NCBI RefSeq assembly: GCF_021018895.1
Contig: NC_079386.1
Span: forward strand, 8,134,835-8,198,834
Origin: Seriola aureovittata
Lineage: Eukaryota > Chordata > Actinopteri > Carangiformes > Carangidae
Reading direction: 5' to 3'
DNA: 64,000 nt
Shown: piece after piece, positions 12,481 through 21,960 of the stretch
How the letters are laid out: every line of letters begins with the position of its first letter
How positions within the stretch are numbered: position 1 is the first letter of the stretch
Program-made: the position numbers and the translations under genes
The notes under the pieces: generated by a model
Told to the model about the DNA's origin: nothing
The model's database searches: none
The model's input: only the letters and a program-made list of their open reading frames with translations

Positions 12481-12699
12481 ATCTGTCATTGCTTGTCTAG
12501 CGGCCTGTGCATGAAAATGTCACATTGTCTGAGGAAGTCGTATGTCACACAGGTTTGTGTCGACCTCCTTGGTACACTGTGTACCACATGATGTCATGCC
12601 CATTTAAAACTTGTCCCCAGTGGACTGTAAATGCCTTTTTCTATTATTTGGTTTATGCGGCACACATTGTGTCAGTAACCCTGCATTATGCGAAAACGC

Positions 12700-12716
12700 A
12701 AAAAAAAAAAAAAAAA
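12700..12716. repeat. Poly(A) tract A17
   Basis: Uninterrupted A run after GCGAAAACGC. No element body recognised. Confidence 0.85.
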
Positions 12717-13189
12717 TCCTTTGGTGTATCACTGCATGCGTTTGGTTGAACCAATTACATGCTAACATTCACAAGACATGTCACTGATATTGCGTGAGCT
12801 ATGCGAGAGCAATCTCTATGCCACTCTTGGCTCCACAGGAATCCATGTGAAAAGTAATTGTGCATTTCTCATTTATGTATTAGGCAGTCTGTCTTCTCTA
12901 TGATCTATTTTCTATCGAGACAGACACAATAATATAACACCGAGCACGGCCTGATAAAGAGCCTATTTTTGCTCAAAGCTCCTTCTCCTGAATGAAAATG
13001 AATGAAGGCGTGTTGCAGTGGTAATGTATCAACATAAAATATTGAAATAGCCCAACCAAGGGCAAACTGCATGTAATTGAAACTCTCTCTGTACTGAGAA
13101 CAAGGAACCGGTGTCCCCACATCTGAGATTTGGCAGAAGGGCTTTCAAAAGGCATTTGTTTCAGGTTTCCCTTCTTCTTCCCCTCCCCT
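12717..13189. other. Spacer, nothing recognised
   Basis: Unique-looking DNA. Two overlapping minus frames at 12905-13155 have no recognisable family. Confidence 0.4.
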
Positions 13190-13330
13190 CTCCAGAGTTA
13201 ATTGCCTTTTTGAGAAATTTGTATCGCAAGTGTTTGGTTTCTACTGCCGTATTATTTATAATCCTTATTTTCTGACAAGAGGGCTACTTTTTTCCCTTTT
13301 CAGCAGCAGCTAAGATGATTGATTTGTCCC
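13190..13330. promoter_or_regulatory. Putative enhancer-like block
   Basis: Short block with GAGTTAATTGCC and GCCGTATTATTTATAATCC. Non-repetitive and flanked by pyrimidine-rich DNA. Confidence 0.28.
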
Positions 13331-13599
13331 GTTTAACCTTGATAAGGGAGGAAATAGAAAAACAAATTGCAGTATTGACACTGTGCTGTGATGGCATGTC
13401 GTTCGCTCAGGTGACCTGGAGGTGAGTCAGAGGTGACTTGAAAGAGGAAGCGAGGCAGCGTTGTGCTTTTCTGAATGACTGTCTATTTTCTCCCTCTTTT
13501 CCTAAATGCGCTTGATATCTTGGCTTCTAATAATTCCACTTGTGCTAAAGCCAGCTGTAACAATGCTGTGCTCTTTGGTAGTTGCCTCACATTCAGACT

Positions 13600-13870
13600 G
13601 TGACAGCTTTCGTGAAATGAGATATGGAATTGAAGTCAATCTTTTTTAATATGTTTTGCATTGCTGGCAGGGTGTCATCAATGCAAGGTGATTCATTATT
13701 TAAGGATTATTGTGTGTATTGTAGAGATTTAAACATAGCTTTTAAGGTATCATTGCCAGCAAAAACATCATTATTAGATTGTCTACATCCCTTCGGCTTG
13801 TCATCTCTGGCAATTTTTGCTCATTGCTGTCATATAATCTTATGGTCTGCATTCAGTGATGAATCAACAC
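13600..13870. promoter_or_regulatory. Putative enhancer-like block with inverted NFI-like words
   Basis: Holds TTGCTGGCA (13661-13669) and its exact reverse complement TGCCAGCAA (13754-13762), each beside ATGTTTT or AAAACAT so that the likeness extends beyond the nine bases. TTGGC/TGGCA are NFI half-site-like. The overlapping 159-residue frame (13624-14103) has no recognisable domain. Confidence 0.33.
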
Positions 13871-14639
13871 CCCTGCCTGTGTCTGTCCCATGCTCCTGTG
13901 ACGGCTGCTTTGTCCTCTTCCACCGTGGTGAAGCGCACCATGGGCTGGTCACCCTCTCCAGAGTCCCTACATCTGGCAGCACCATTAATCTTCCACAGCA
14001 GCTGTGCCCCTGTACCTGTCTGTCTTTGTGTAAGGGAGATGGAAAGTCATTTTTAGTCATTATCTTCCCCCTGGCATATGCTCATTTCACTTATCGCACT
14101 TAACCCGCACGTTGACGTTGAGACTCAACTGTGTGGATGTGGATTCACTCGCACAGTAGCTGACCAGCAAGACGGGCCCTCTACATAGCATCAAGTTTGA
14201 CAGAGTGTTGCTGCTGGAGGAGAAACACAAGGAAACCAAAGTAGCCATCTTGTCGGACTGCCCCTTTGATGTGCACTCATCTGTCTCTGGGCAGATTGTG
14301 TGTGTGTTAACCACTAATTAACTGCTGACACTAAGGACTGAAAAATACAGTGTTTGTGAAGTTTTACAAAGACTGAGAAACGCTTGATGGAGCTCGGGCT
14401 GAGAAATGATTAAAACCGGGATAAATGGCGGCTGGAATTATGCTAACTCTTGTTGGCAGTTCACCCTCACAATTTTAACAGCATATTGAATCGACTTCAG
14501 AGATTTAACAACCTTGTTCTACAAGGAAGATTCAGATTCAAATCTTTAATGTCTTCATCCAAATGCTCACAGCTCTGCTCTGTGTTGGCCAATCAGACTG
14601 GAAGTCCTCTACCGTGAAAACAGAATCATTCACTGATCA
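13871..14639. other. Spacer, nothing recognised
   Basis: Mixed composition with no repeat family, gene or strong motif cluster that I can name. Confidence 0.4.
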
Positions 14640-15020
14640 CCATGGATCCGTTTGGCCTCCAATACCGTTGTACTCAGCCTTTGAACTGCTTGCCTCCCAC
14701 GCTTATATGGCCGAACTGTCATGCCTGGCTTTATGTGTTTACCATATGCATGTGAGTCTCAAAGGGGAGTGGACTGGAAGCACAATCCATCACAAAATCC
14801 GGAGGGATCAACTGTAATCAATGTACAAAGTTTAGGTGGCAGCCCACCTTCTGTCCTCTGCCCGGCTGGCTGCTGTTGGTGGCTCGAGCGGCCAGGGGGA
14901 TTGCCCGGGTTGAGTTAGCTTAGTCGGCAGCTAATTAGATCAGGGAATGGAAAGGTTCCCGTGGCTCCCCCTTACAGGCTGAAGGCTTATTGACATGGCC
15001 ACAACAGCAATATCTGCTAA
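14640..15020. promoter_or_regulatory. Putative enhancer-like block
   Basis: Contains CGCTTATATGGCCG, ACCATATGCATGTG, GGCAGCTAATTAGATCAGGG (14923-14942) and TGTCAGTCC words, with several CpGs, in non-repetitive sequence. Confidence 0.3.
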
Positions 15021-15267
15021 TGTCAGTCCAATCTTACTAGCTCCAAACATGAACACAGTGATACTCTGGCAGGCTTGAATTGATGTAGCTGAACTGTGAA
15101 ACTTTACTCTAAGGTCTTTTCATCCCAGTGGAATTAAATTTAGCTGGGAAGGATTTTTTGATTCCATTGGAAATTTGCAAGGGAGAGACACATGCTACTG
15201 TATTCAGTAATGAGGTAAAAACATGAGGTAGTTTATTGGTTGGCAGCCTTGGTTTGTTTCTTTCACT

Positions 15268-15550
15268 GGTCCAGCCTGAAGTATCTCAGCAACTATCGAA
15301 TAGATCGGTGTTAAACTGGACACAGACATTTGTGCTGCCCAGTATGAATCCTAATGAGTTTGATGATCCCTTGACTTTCCGTCTAGTGCCACCAGAGGGC
15401 TGACATTTGTGGTTCAGAATGACAACTGTTGGATGGATTACAATGCAATTTGGTGCAGACTTTGACCGTGGATGTAAACTTTGGTGATGCCCTCACTTGT
15501 TATTTAGCTTATCTAGCAATTTGTCAAATACTTTTCTTACATCTAATTAA
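15268..15550 (+). mobile_element. Degenerate teleost interspersed repeat, copy 2
   Basis: Same family as 1575-1940 but in plus orientation. The order is a 'gaagtatctcagcaactat' start, ATGAATCCTAATGAGTTTGA, a CTAGTGCCACCAGAGGGCTG module (15384-15402), then a second copy of the start module, TTGGATGGATTACAATGCAA (15429-15448). Both window copies share ACATTTGTGG followed by the second module. It is heavily diverged from the version I recall. I cannot name the family with certainty. Confidence 0.62.
15387..15402 (+). promoter_or_regulatory. CTCF-like motif inside a teleost repeat
   Basis: TGCCACCAGAGGGCTG fits the CTCF core closely. Because it lies in the conserved 'cgccaccatcaggtc' module of an interspersed repeat, other copies of the family may or may not carry it. 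Here the sequence has drifted towards the CTCF consensus. Confidence 0.35.
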
Positions 15551-16270
15551 CAGTTTGGTTTTCTTTACAATCATCATTACTGCCACACAGAACCATCAGC
15601 ATGGATGGTTTATATCTCCATCAAATAGCAATGATCCCTTTATACAATTGTATCCAAGAAAACCTCAACCTAACTGTTCATATACAGACTGGCTTTTCTT
15701 CAGCTTCACATTTATTGGACATGTTGTTATTTCACTTTTGAAATACTGACGCAATCACAGAGGGGAACACCATATGTTGAAGTAAGCAAACGGTCTCAAT
15801 ACGATCATGGAACAGATTTATGATGTTGTCTTATGCCGTTGAGAGAGCAGGCCACAGCAGTTATTTCTGAGTTAAGACCACAGAAAATGAGACCCAGAAG
15901 AAATGGCTTTAAAAGTTAGATATTGAATGATTTTTTTTCTTTTCTTGAATGATTCAGATAATTTACAGTATTATAATTTTGTGCAGCATTTTTTGGCCGT
16001 CCTGTGATCGCCAGTGCAGGGTGCTCCGTTTTGAAAACTACTCTCATAGTTGTGGGATTCAAGACGCACTTTTGCAGAACAGTTACCCTGCATGCCTGTA
16101 TGCATATTTGAGCTCATCAGCATTTTGTACTTGTTGTGTAGTACACTAACACCAGATTACCCACCCTGATAAGGAAGAAATGATACCGTCTGAGCATGAC
16201 ATCCACGTGCTACATCTCCACGGACAACTAAGGCATCTGATAAACAAAGCACTGGTGACCATGGTGATGA
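15551..16270. other. Spacer, nothing recognised
   Basis: AT-rich. The plus frame at 15429-15749 (106 residues) begins in the repeat and is not a gene. T-rich at 15931-15945. Confidence 0.4.
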
Positions 16271-16560
16271 GGTCAGAGGATTCACCCTAGGCGCCGATGG
16301 GAAGCCCAGCCACCCGGAGTCTGGAGGTTATGCAGCCATCGCCTGCTCTGTCAGCCGATGCCACCTGATAGCGTCTAATGAGAAAAACGCGATGGCGCTG
16401 TCTCCATTCACTTGCTCCCAAGCCATCCGACAAGCGTGCAATCTGATCATGTTGTCTGACCAGTCTGATACTGATGCTCCCCTTACTTGAGTCAGTGCAG
16501 ACCATTATCAGATAGCAGCTTCCAAGCACACACTGTGGGTATATAGCTGCTCCTTAATGT
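16271..16560. promoter_or_regulatory. Putative enhancer-like block
   Basis: Higher CpG and non-repetitive: GGCGCCGATGGG, AGCGTCTAATGAG, AAACGCGATGGCGC and CAAGCGTGCAATCTGATC. A minus frame of 80 residues crosses it without recognisable features. Confidence 0.28.
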
Positions 16561-17481
16561 GCGTAGTTGTTCATAATGTAATGAATGCACATAGTGTTAT
16601 GATTGTCTCCCCTGCTTGTATATATTCTTCAGTAGATAATGAAGGGAAATTTGTGAATTAAGTTTATTGAGGTATAATATCAATTATGCTTCAGGCAGTA
16701 CAACAATGCAGTGCATAATAAAACAAGACAACACCTAATATATTGTTGGACTGCATTTGGTCAACGTGCAAGAATGAGGACCAATTGAAAACCACTATAA
16801 ACAACTGACATCATTGCATCGTATTTGCATTCTGCCTAAAAGCAGCCGGTTTCACACTTTATCTGTTTGCTTCTCTCCTACTTTCTGGGCTCACATGTAA
16901 GTGTGTTCTGATACTTAAATTCCTGAAAAAGCTGTTCTCATTTGTTGTCAGACAACAGAACAAGTTTGAAACACTGACTGAAATGTGGCCCATTAAGGCT
17001 TCCATGCCATTTCTAAGCTGCTGCTCTGCTGCCAAAATCCTGATCCTCCTATAGTGTTAGGGTTTATGTCATCTGAAAAAATCATCAAATACGTAAATTA
17101 AAGACACAGATTGTGTTGTGATTTCAGCTGTATTGTAAAACAATTGCTCAGAGGGAAAGTTAGAAGAGACAGAATATCTTTGTTATTTTGTCTCTGTCTC
17201 GTAATGTCTCATTTATGGTTGCTGATGTTTCTGTTGTTTACATGCCATTCAGATCTGCTAGTTACTTTAGCTTAGCGGTTACCGATGGCTTCTCTCTCAC
17301 CCTCCCACTCTCCTGCTCTCTCTTTCTCTCTCTGCTCGGTGGTCTTATGTTAAGTCATTCCTCAGCTTCCTTTAACGATAAGGGTACATTGTAATAAATA
17401 CAGTTTATTTGCCGTAATGGAGTTGAGGCTCAGTGAATTGGCTCAGCCCAACTTGTCTTCCCTGCAGCTCCTGAGTAGCCA
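16561..17481. other. AT-rich spacer
   Basis: No gene or named repeat. Contains a CT-rich tract around 17290-17335. Confidence 0.45.
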
Positions 17482-17782
17482 ATCATGCAAGGATTTCTAT
17501 AAGTTTTGGTTAGCATAAAATAGGTGCTCTGTTTCTACATTTACGTGGGTCTGCCGGGGATAAACTACAGTGTTGCGTAGAATTAAATGTTGCTGCTGCA
17601 AGGAATTGTGGGATGGCATCATATCCTTTCATTTCGTAAAGGAAGATCAATTGTATCCTATGCTATAAGAGATAAAATAGGAGGCACTGAAGCTCTTTTC
17701 ACAGCATTTAGAGAATTCGACCAGCTCTTATCATGGCTGCCACTTAAATACTTCCAGGGCATTTCACTCAGTTAGGAACCTT
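17482..17782 (-). repeat. Inverted duplicated element, copy A
   Basis: About 300 bp whose reverse complement aligns along its whole length with 25121-25402. The outer 22 bases (17761-17782) match 25121-25142 exactly, the next 60 differ at 7, and CTGCAAGGAATTGTGGG (17596-17612) is an exact inverted match to 25278-25294. By eye, overall identity is roughly 80-85% outside two indels of about 10-15 bp, A being the longer copy. Identity does not follow codons and the indels break every frame, so it is not a duplicated exon. It is either a duplicated conserved enhancer core or an old exapted repeat. Confidence 0.85.
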
Positions 17783-18179
17783 CCTTTTCCACCACTGTCT
17801 AGGTTTATACCTCGTCTTGCTTGGAAAAAAGTCTCTTAATCTAGCGACTAATGCGCCAAGTTGGCAGCACCAACTGCTTGTCACTGCATTTTGAAAAAGC
17901 AACTGCCAATGGGAAAACTCAAACTTGGTCATGTGGCATTTGGCTGACCAATGGTGGAACTATGATCACTCAGTCAGTCAGTCTGTCACTCACTCATAGA
18001 CATTTGCGATTATAGGGCTGGCCCCACTGTTGTGGTCCAGCCAAAAAAATGACATCTTAGTGATGATTGACAGGTTGTATTAATGCAGTCACAATAAATC
18101 TGTCAGCTACCCATTAATATGGGATGTTAATAGTATAGTAAGTACAATATTTTAATCTTATCACTCCCCAACATATTAA
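17783..18179. other. Spacer with PBX-MEIS composite site
   Basis: Mostly unassigned. 17930-18060 has a transposon-like texture (CAGTCAGTCAGTCTGTCACTC) but no family was recognised. A perfect TGATTGACAG lies at 18064-18073. Confidence 0.4.
18064..18073 (+). promoter_or_regulatory. PBX-MEIS composite motif
   Basis: TGATTGACAG is the exact composite site bound by PBX with MEIS/PREP TALE homeodomain partners. A second exact copy is at 45919-45928. Confidence 0.4.
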
Positions 18180-18360
18180 ATAACATGAAATGAGACAGCT
18201 CATTCAACGTGTTACTGTACTGCTCAGCACTAATGCTACTTTAGTCTTCTACTAATAGACACACTATCACAAAGATTGAAGCCCATTAAACTCATGAGTA
18301 TTTGATTACAAATTTAAAGCAGTTACTAATTAATTTTCATCCTTTCAGGTATTGACTCAT
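18180..18360. promoter_or_regulatory. Putative enhancer-like block
   Basis: AT-rich with GCCCATTAAACTCATGAG, TTTGATTACAAATTTAAAGC and CTAATTAATTTTCATCC. Could simply be AT-rich spacer. Confidence 0.25.
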
Positions 18361-19379
18361 AACCTCATTTAATGTTATTACATTACTTTTTCAATTGTTG
18401 TCGTCAGCATTTATGTCTTTCTCATATTATGTGCAGTTATTATTATATATGCCCTCATTACATTATGGTTAGCTAAAAAGAGAAGTAATCTCCTTTTTAT
18501 TAGGGTATTTAGATATTAGGATTTGTGATACTTATGCATGTGCATAATTACACTTTGATAAGAAACATAATGTCTCCAATTTCTAAGCCAAAGCCCCATT
18601 CAAAGCAATTCTCTCTCATGAAGGTACACAACAGAGGTCAGCCTTGTGTTTTTCTGCTCCCAGAGATGATGCTCACACGTCCATTTGATGAACAGAGGCT
18701 TGGAAACTCATAATCCCTATCAATCCCCTTCCTTCCTCAAGGTTCCCATTATAATCATACCCCTGAAACAGATCAAGGCCCAACCCAACTTGTTTTCTCC
18801 CTTCAAGGCGATAAATCAGACGTGCCTCCTCGGCCAGTGGTCACTTAAAGGCAGCTGCTGGACGAGGAGAGAAAAGGAGCGGCATGGTTTGGCGTGTCCT
18901 GCAGACCGTTCAGCCAGAATGCAGCGTCTGGGCCATGAAGTGTAGCAAGTGACACACTCGAGGAGCTGGATCTCTGCCTTGCAAAAGGGGAGAGAAGCCT
19001 GCTGTAAAAACACTCTCTTGGCAAAGGACAAGAACAGGGGCTGGAGAGTGGTATAAAAACTGAACACTGAGCCACAAGATGGAAGAGGGGATTCAGGAAA
19101 GAACGGACTGTTTTCACTTGTAAAGATACTGTAACCGAATTTTAATTTTTGATGGGTAAACACAAGTTCAACGGGGGAAGTGCGGCATCGTTTACAGCAG
19201 GCCAAAGAGTAATTCAAACTGTACACTGTGAGTACCTGCATCCTATCAAAAGGGGGAAATTTGTTTTGTTCCATCCAGCAGCTTCAGTGGTTTTAAAACT
19301 GCCAAGAGGTTAGGCTGTTAAACAGCATGCATGTGTTTTGTCTGTGCTCAATCTCCCCATAAGCACAAATACAGATGAA
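18361..19379. other. Spacer, mixed texture
   Basis: No gene. The 152-residue minus frame at 18816-19274 has no hydrophobic segments, motifs or family likeness that I can identify. An overlapping frame in a second register covers the same DNA. Confidence 0.4.
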
Positions 19380-19770
19380 GTTGTTTTATGAGCTCGCCGA
19401 GTGAGAGGCACCCATTGTCTCTGTATGAGGCTGATTCAAAATGGCCGCCCTCAGCACTCAAATTGATCATAATTGTATTCCCAAACTCTTGCTCAGCGGG
19501 GCATTACATTTGGCGTTATTGACTTTAAAAACACATTCAGCGATTCTACTTGCAATTTCATTACACCGCTGTCAATTACCACTCTGTGAACAAAGCATGC
19601 CGGCAAATAAAATGTATGAGGTAATTTTCCAAATGCCACTTAAGAGGTACTGCCGTCAGAGCGATGGGCATGCTTAATTTGTGCACTTGCTTACTGCAAA
19701 TCTGGTTATGCATAGGCAGCCGTGCACATTTCATTAAAAAAAACACTGGAGACTTGGGGTTGATTGCCCC
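19380..19770. promoter_or_regulatory. Putative enhancer-like block between the inverted copies
   Basis: Among the most enhancer-like stretches in the window. It has a YY1-like CAAAATGGCCGCC (19437-19449), AATTGATCATAATTG (19461-19475), CGCTGTCAATTACC and GGTTATGCATAGG. Unique sequence with scattered CpGs. It sits inside the interval bounded by copies A and B. Confidence 0.4.
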
Positions 19771-20158
19771 ACTGTTTTCACATCAACACATAAACCGCCG
19801 GCCAGGCCCAGGTAATTAAGCATTATAAATGTTTGAAAAAGTGAAATTCTTTATCCCTTTTTTTGTGTTCAAAGAGAATGCCGGATGAGTGGAGAACTTA
19901 TGAATCATAAATCATGCTAACAAGAACAATTACCTTGCACATCCGCTTCCTCGCTTCTGTTTAAAGTGTTTGCTGGCCTCCCCCTCTCCAGGGTGTCCTC
20001 TCCACTGCCTTAAAGGGGAAATAAACGGTGCCACGGTGGCTAATTTGGCAACCTCAGTCACCACTTTTCCATTTTACACTGTAGCACCACTATGGTTAAA
20101 CCTCTCCCGTCTTCATTTCCTTTTTGAAGAAAGGAACTGGAGCATGATGGGACTTGTA

Positions 20159-20160
<2 letters not shown>
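19771..20160. promoter_or_regulatory. Possible continuation of enhancer-like DNA
   Basis: Contains GGTAATTAAGCATTATAAATG and TTATGAATCATAAATCATGC words around 19810-19917, then a mixed tail. Weakly supported. Confidence 0.25.

Positions 20161-20195
<35 letters not shown>
20161..20195. repeat. (GT)n microsatellite
   Basis: Pure GT dinucleotide repeat of about 17 units followed by GAGTGAGTGA. Confidence 0.95.
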
Positions 20196-20197
<2 letters not shown>

Positions 20198-21119
20198 TGA
20201 GTGACTTTGTCTTTTATTCTTGCAGAGATATTTGCTCATATTGCCTGTCTGTTGGCTAAAATGAAGAGGTCATGTGTGTGTTGATGACAGGGTTAGAGGG
20301 CACTGAGCTGCAGGGGGGTCACTGATAAGCGCTTCAGAAACCTAGATGGAAGGAATAACCGCCCCCACCTTTTACCCCCAGCATCACTGCCTCCACTGTT
20401 TCCCCTCTACAGCCAATTACAGTAAGAAAAAAAGAAACTGGGAGACGTGTGTGTTACAGGCACGTACAGCAGAATGTGACTCGCAGCTGTAAATTCACGA
20501 GCAGCCGGCCAGTTTGAAGAGAAGCGACTACTATGGTTTGTGTGTGTCTGTGTGTAAACAATCTATCTGCACATTTGATGACTTTGAAGGATACGGCGTT
20601 TTGTCTGTGTGCACCCTTCATAAAGAAGAGCAGCGTGACAAGGGCTTTCTGTTTCCTGAGCCCAGCGAAAAGCGCTGGAATGGGCTGTATTGATCGTCAG
20701 CGAGGGGAGTCAAAACAATCACCATGAATTAAACTCCTCAAGGTCTTAGGCAAAGGGGATTAACAAAATTATCTGGCCCCTATTCTGGCCATTTATTGTC
20801 GGTGCTGGTGTTGACAAAAGCCTGGAAAGGCAGCAAAAGCAGACACGGGTGAGGCAGAGGGGGGAGGGTGGTAATGAGGGAAGCGTTCTTGATGAGAAAC
20901 TAACAACAATGTAAACACAGCAGATAAGTGCTTTCTTGGCCCGGCAGTATTGATCATGAATAGGCTTGATCCTCAACTTTACAGGGTGAATTGTATTTTC
21001 CTGCTGGGTTTTGATAGCCAGCTGTTAACACACTGTGCAATTACTGGCTGCGAAGACTGCTTTTTTTGGTTTTGTTTGTTGTGATGAGAGGAGGGAGGCT
21101 ATGGTTAAATGTGTAGCCT
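20196..21119. other. Spacer with patches of unique DNA
   Basis: No gene. 20740-20800 and 20930-21020 look unique and moderately enhancer-like (GTATTGATCATGAATAGGC). A minus frame at 20746-20976 has no recognisable family. Confidence 0.35.
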
Positions 21120-21960
21120 CATTACAAAATGCGTGTAAGTGGATGTGAAGCGCAATTAAAAAGTGAAACAAAGCCTTTGTTTCAAATCATCAGCACTGAA
21201 ACCCGAAATTATCATTAGCGCCATGGGTGTGTTTGGTTGCAAAACGTTCTTGAATCAAATACTTTGCTTCAGCCTTTGGTGATTTGGCCTTTTCCCTCCT
21301 TCTCTACTCTTGCCCGTGGACTTGACTCGCAGCTAATTAATTTGCAAATTTTATTCTCAATAAAGTGCTTACAAAAAGATAATTGTGACTTTATTAACAG
21401 TTTCTTGGGCAGCAGATGGTGTTCTGCAGGCCTGCCACGTTGAATTAGTGATGACGCTGTCGTTTTATGAGCTCTCTACTGTGGCAACCCATAAAACTCC
21501 TAATTAGGGCTACAAATTAATACTACTTCTTCCCAGCGTTATACTCAACCATTTCACCCCAAATTAGGATAAACAAATGCAAATATACAGGTAAGTCTGC
21601 CATTAGTATGCGCTTTCCCTCTGTTTACAGTAGCTGCATTTATGTAAGGAATCCCTGTTATTACAATCATTTGTTCTATATTAAGAGCAATTAAATGCCT
21701 ATTAAAGATGCCAAAGCATTTGTTGGCTTGTTTGTGCTCAGCATTTACAAGACACGCGGTTCCTTGGAGCCAAATCTCAGCAAACTCCATCGACTTAATC
21801 CCTCCGATGTTTTATTAAAAACAAATTATGTCCGACTTCACCGCCGGTAATCCAGCGCATCAAGTATTGGTAACCGCCTGAAGAAGAAGTGCTTGCATTT
21901 TAATTAAGAGCCCAAGTAACGAGGCAGCAAAGTGCGGATTAGTGTGTTTACTCTGGAAGA
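21120..21960. promoter_or_regulatory. Putative enhancer-like block with POU/homeodomain palindromes
   Basis: An 840-bp stretch of strongly regulatory texture. It has TAATTA (21334-21339) running into the perfect palindrome AATTTGCAAATT (21339-21350), and the perfect palindrome CCTAATTAGG (21499-21508) followed by CAAATTAATAC. Flanks hold CAATTAAAAAG, CATTAGCGCC and GGTAATCCAGCGC. No credible reading frame is present. Lies between inverted copies A and B. Confidence 0.45.

Noticed and set aside
11973..12500. 175-residue frame as a gene
   Set aside because: No recognisable domain, signal or splice context. Composition is mixed and the region reads as enhancer-like non-coding DNA.
17587..17775. 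Open frames inside copies A and B (also 25141-25449 plus and 25192-25377 minus) as a duplicated exon
   Set aside because: Indels between the copies break every frame, and conservation shows no codon-position pattern.
18816..19274. 152-residue minus-strand frame as a gene
   Set aside because: No recognisable features, and an overlapping frame in another register is equally open.
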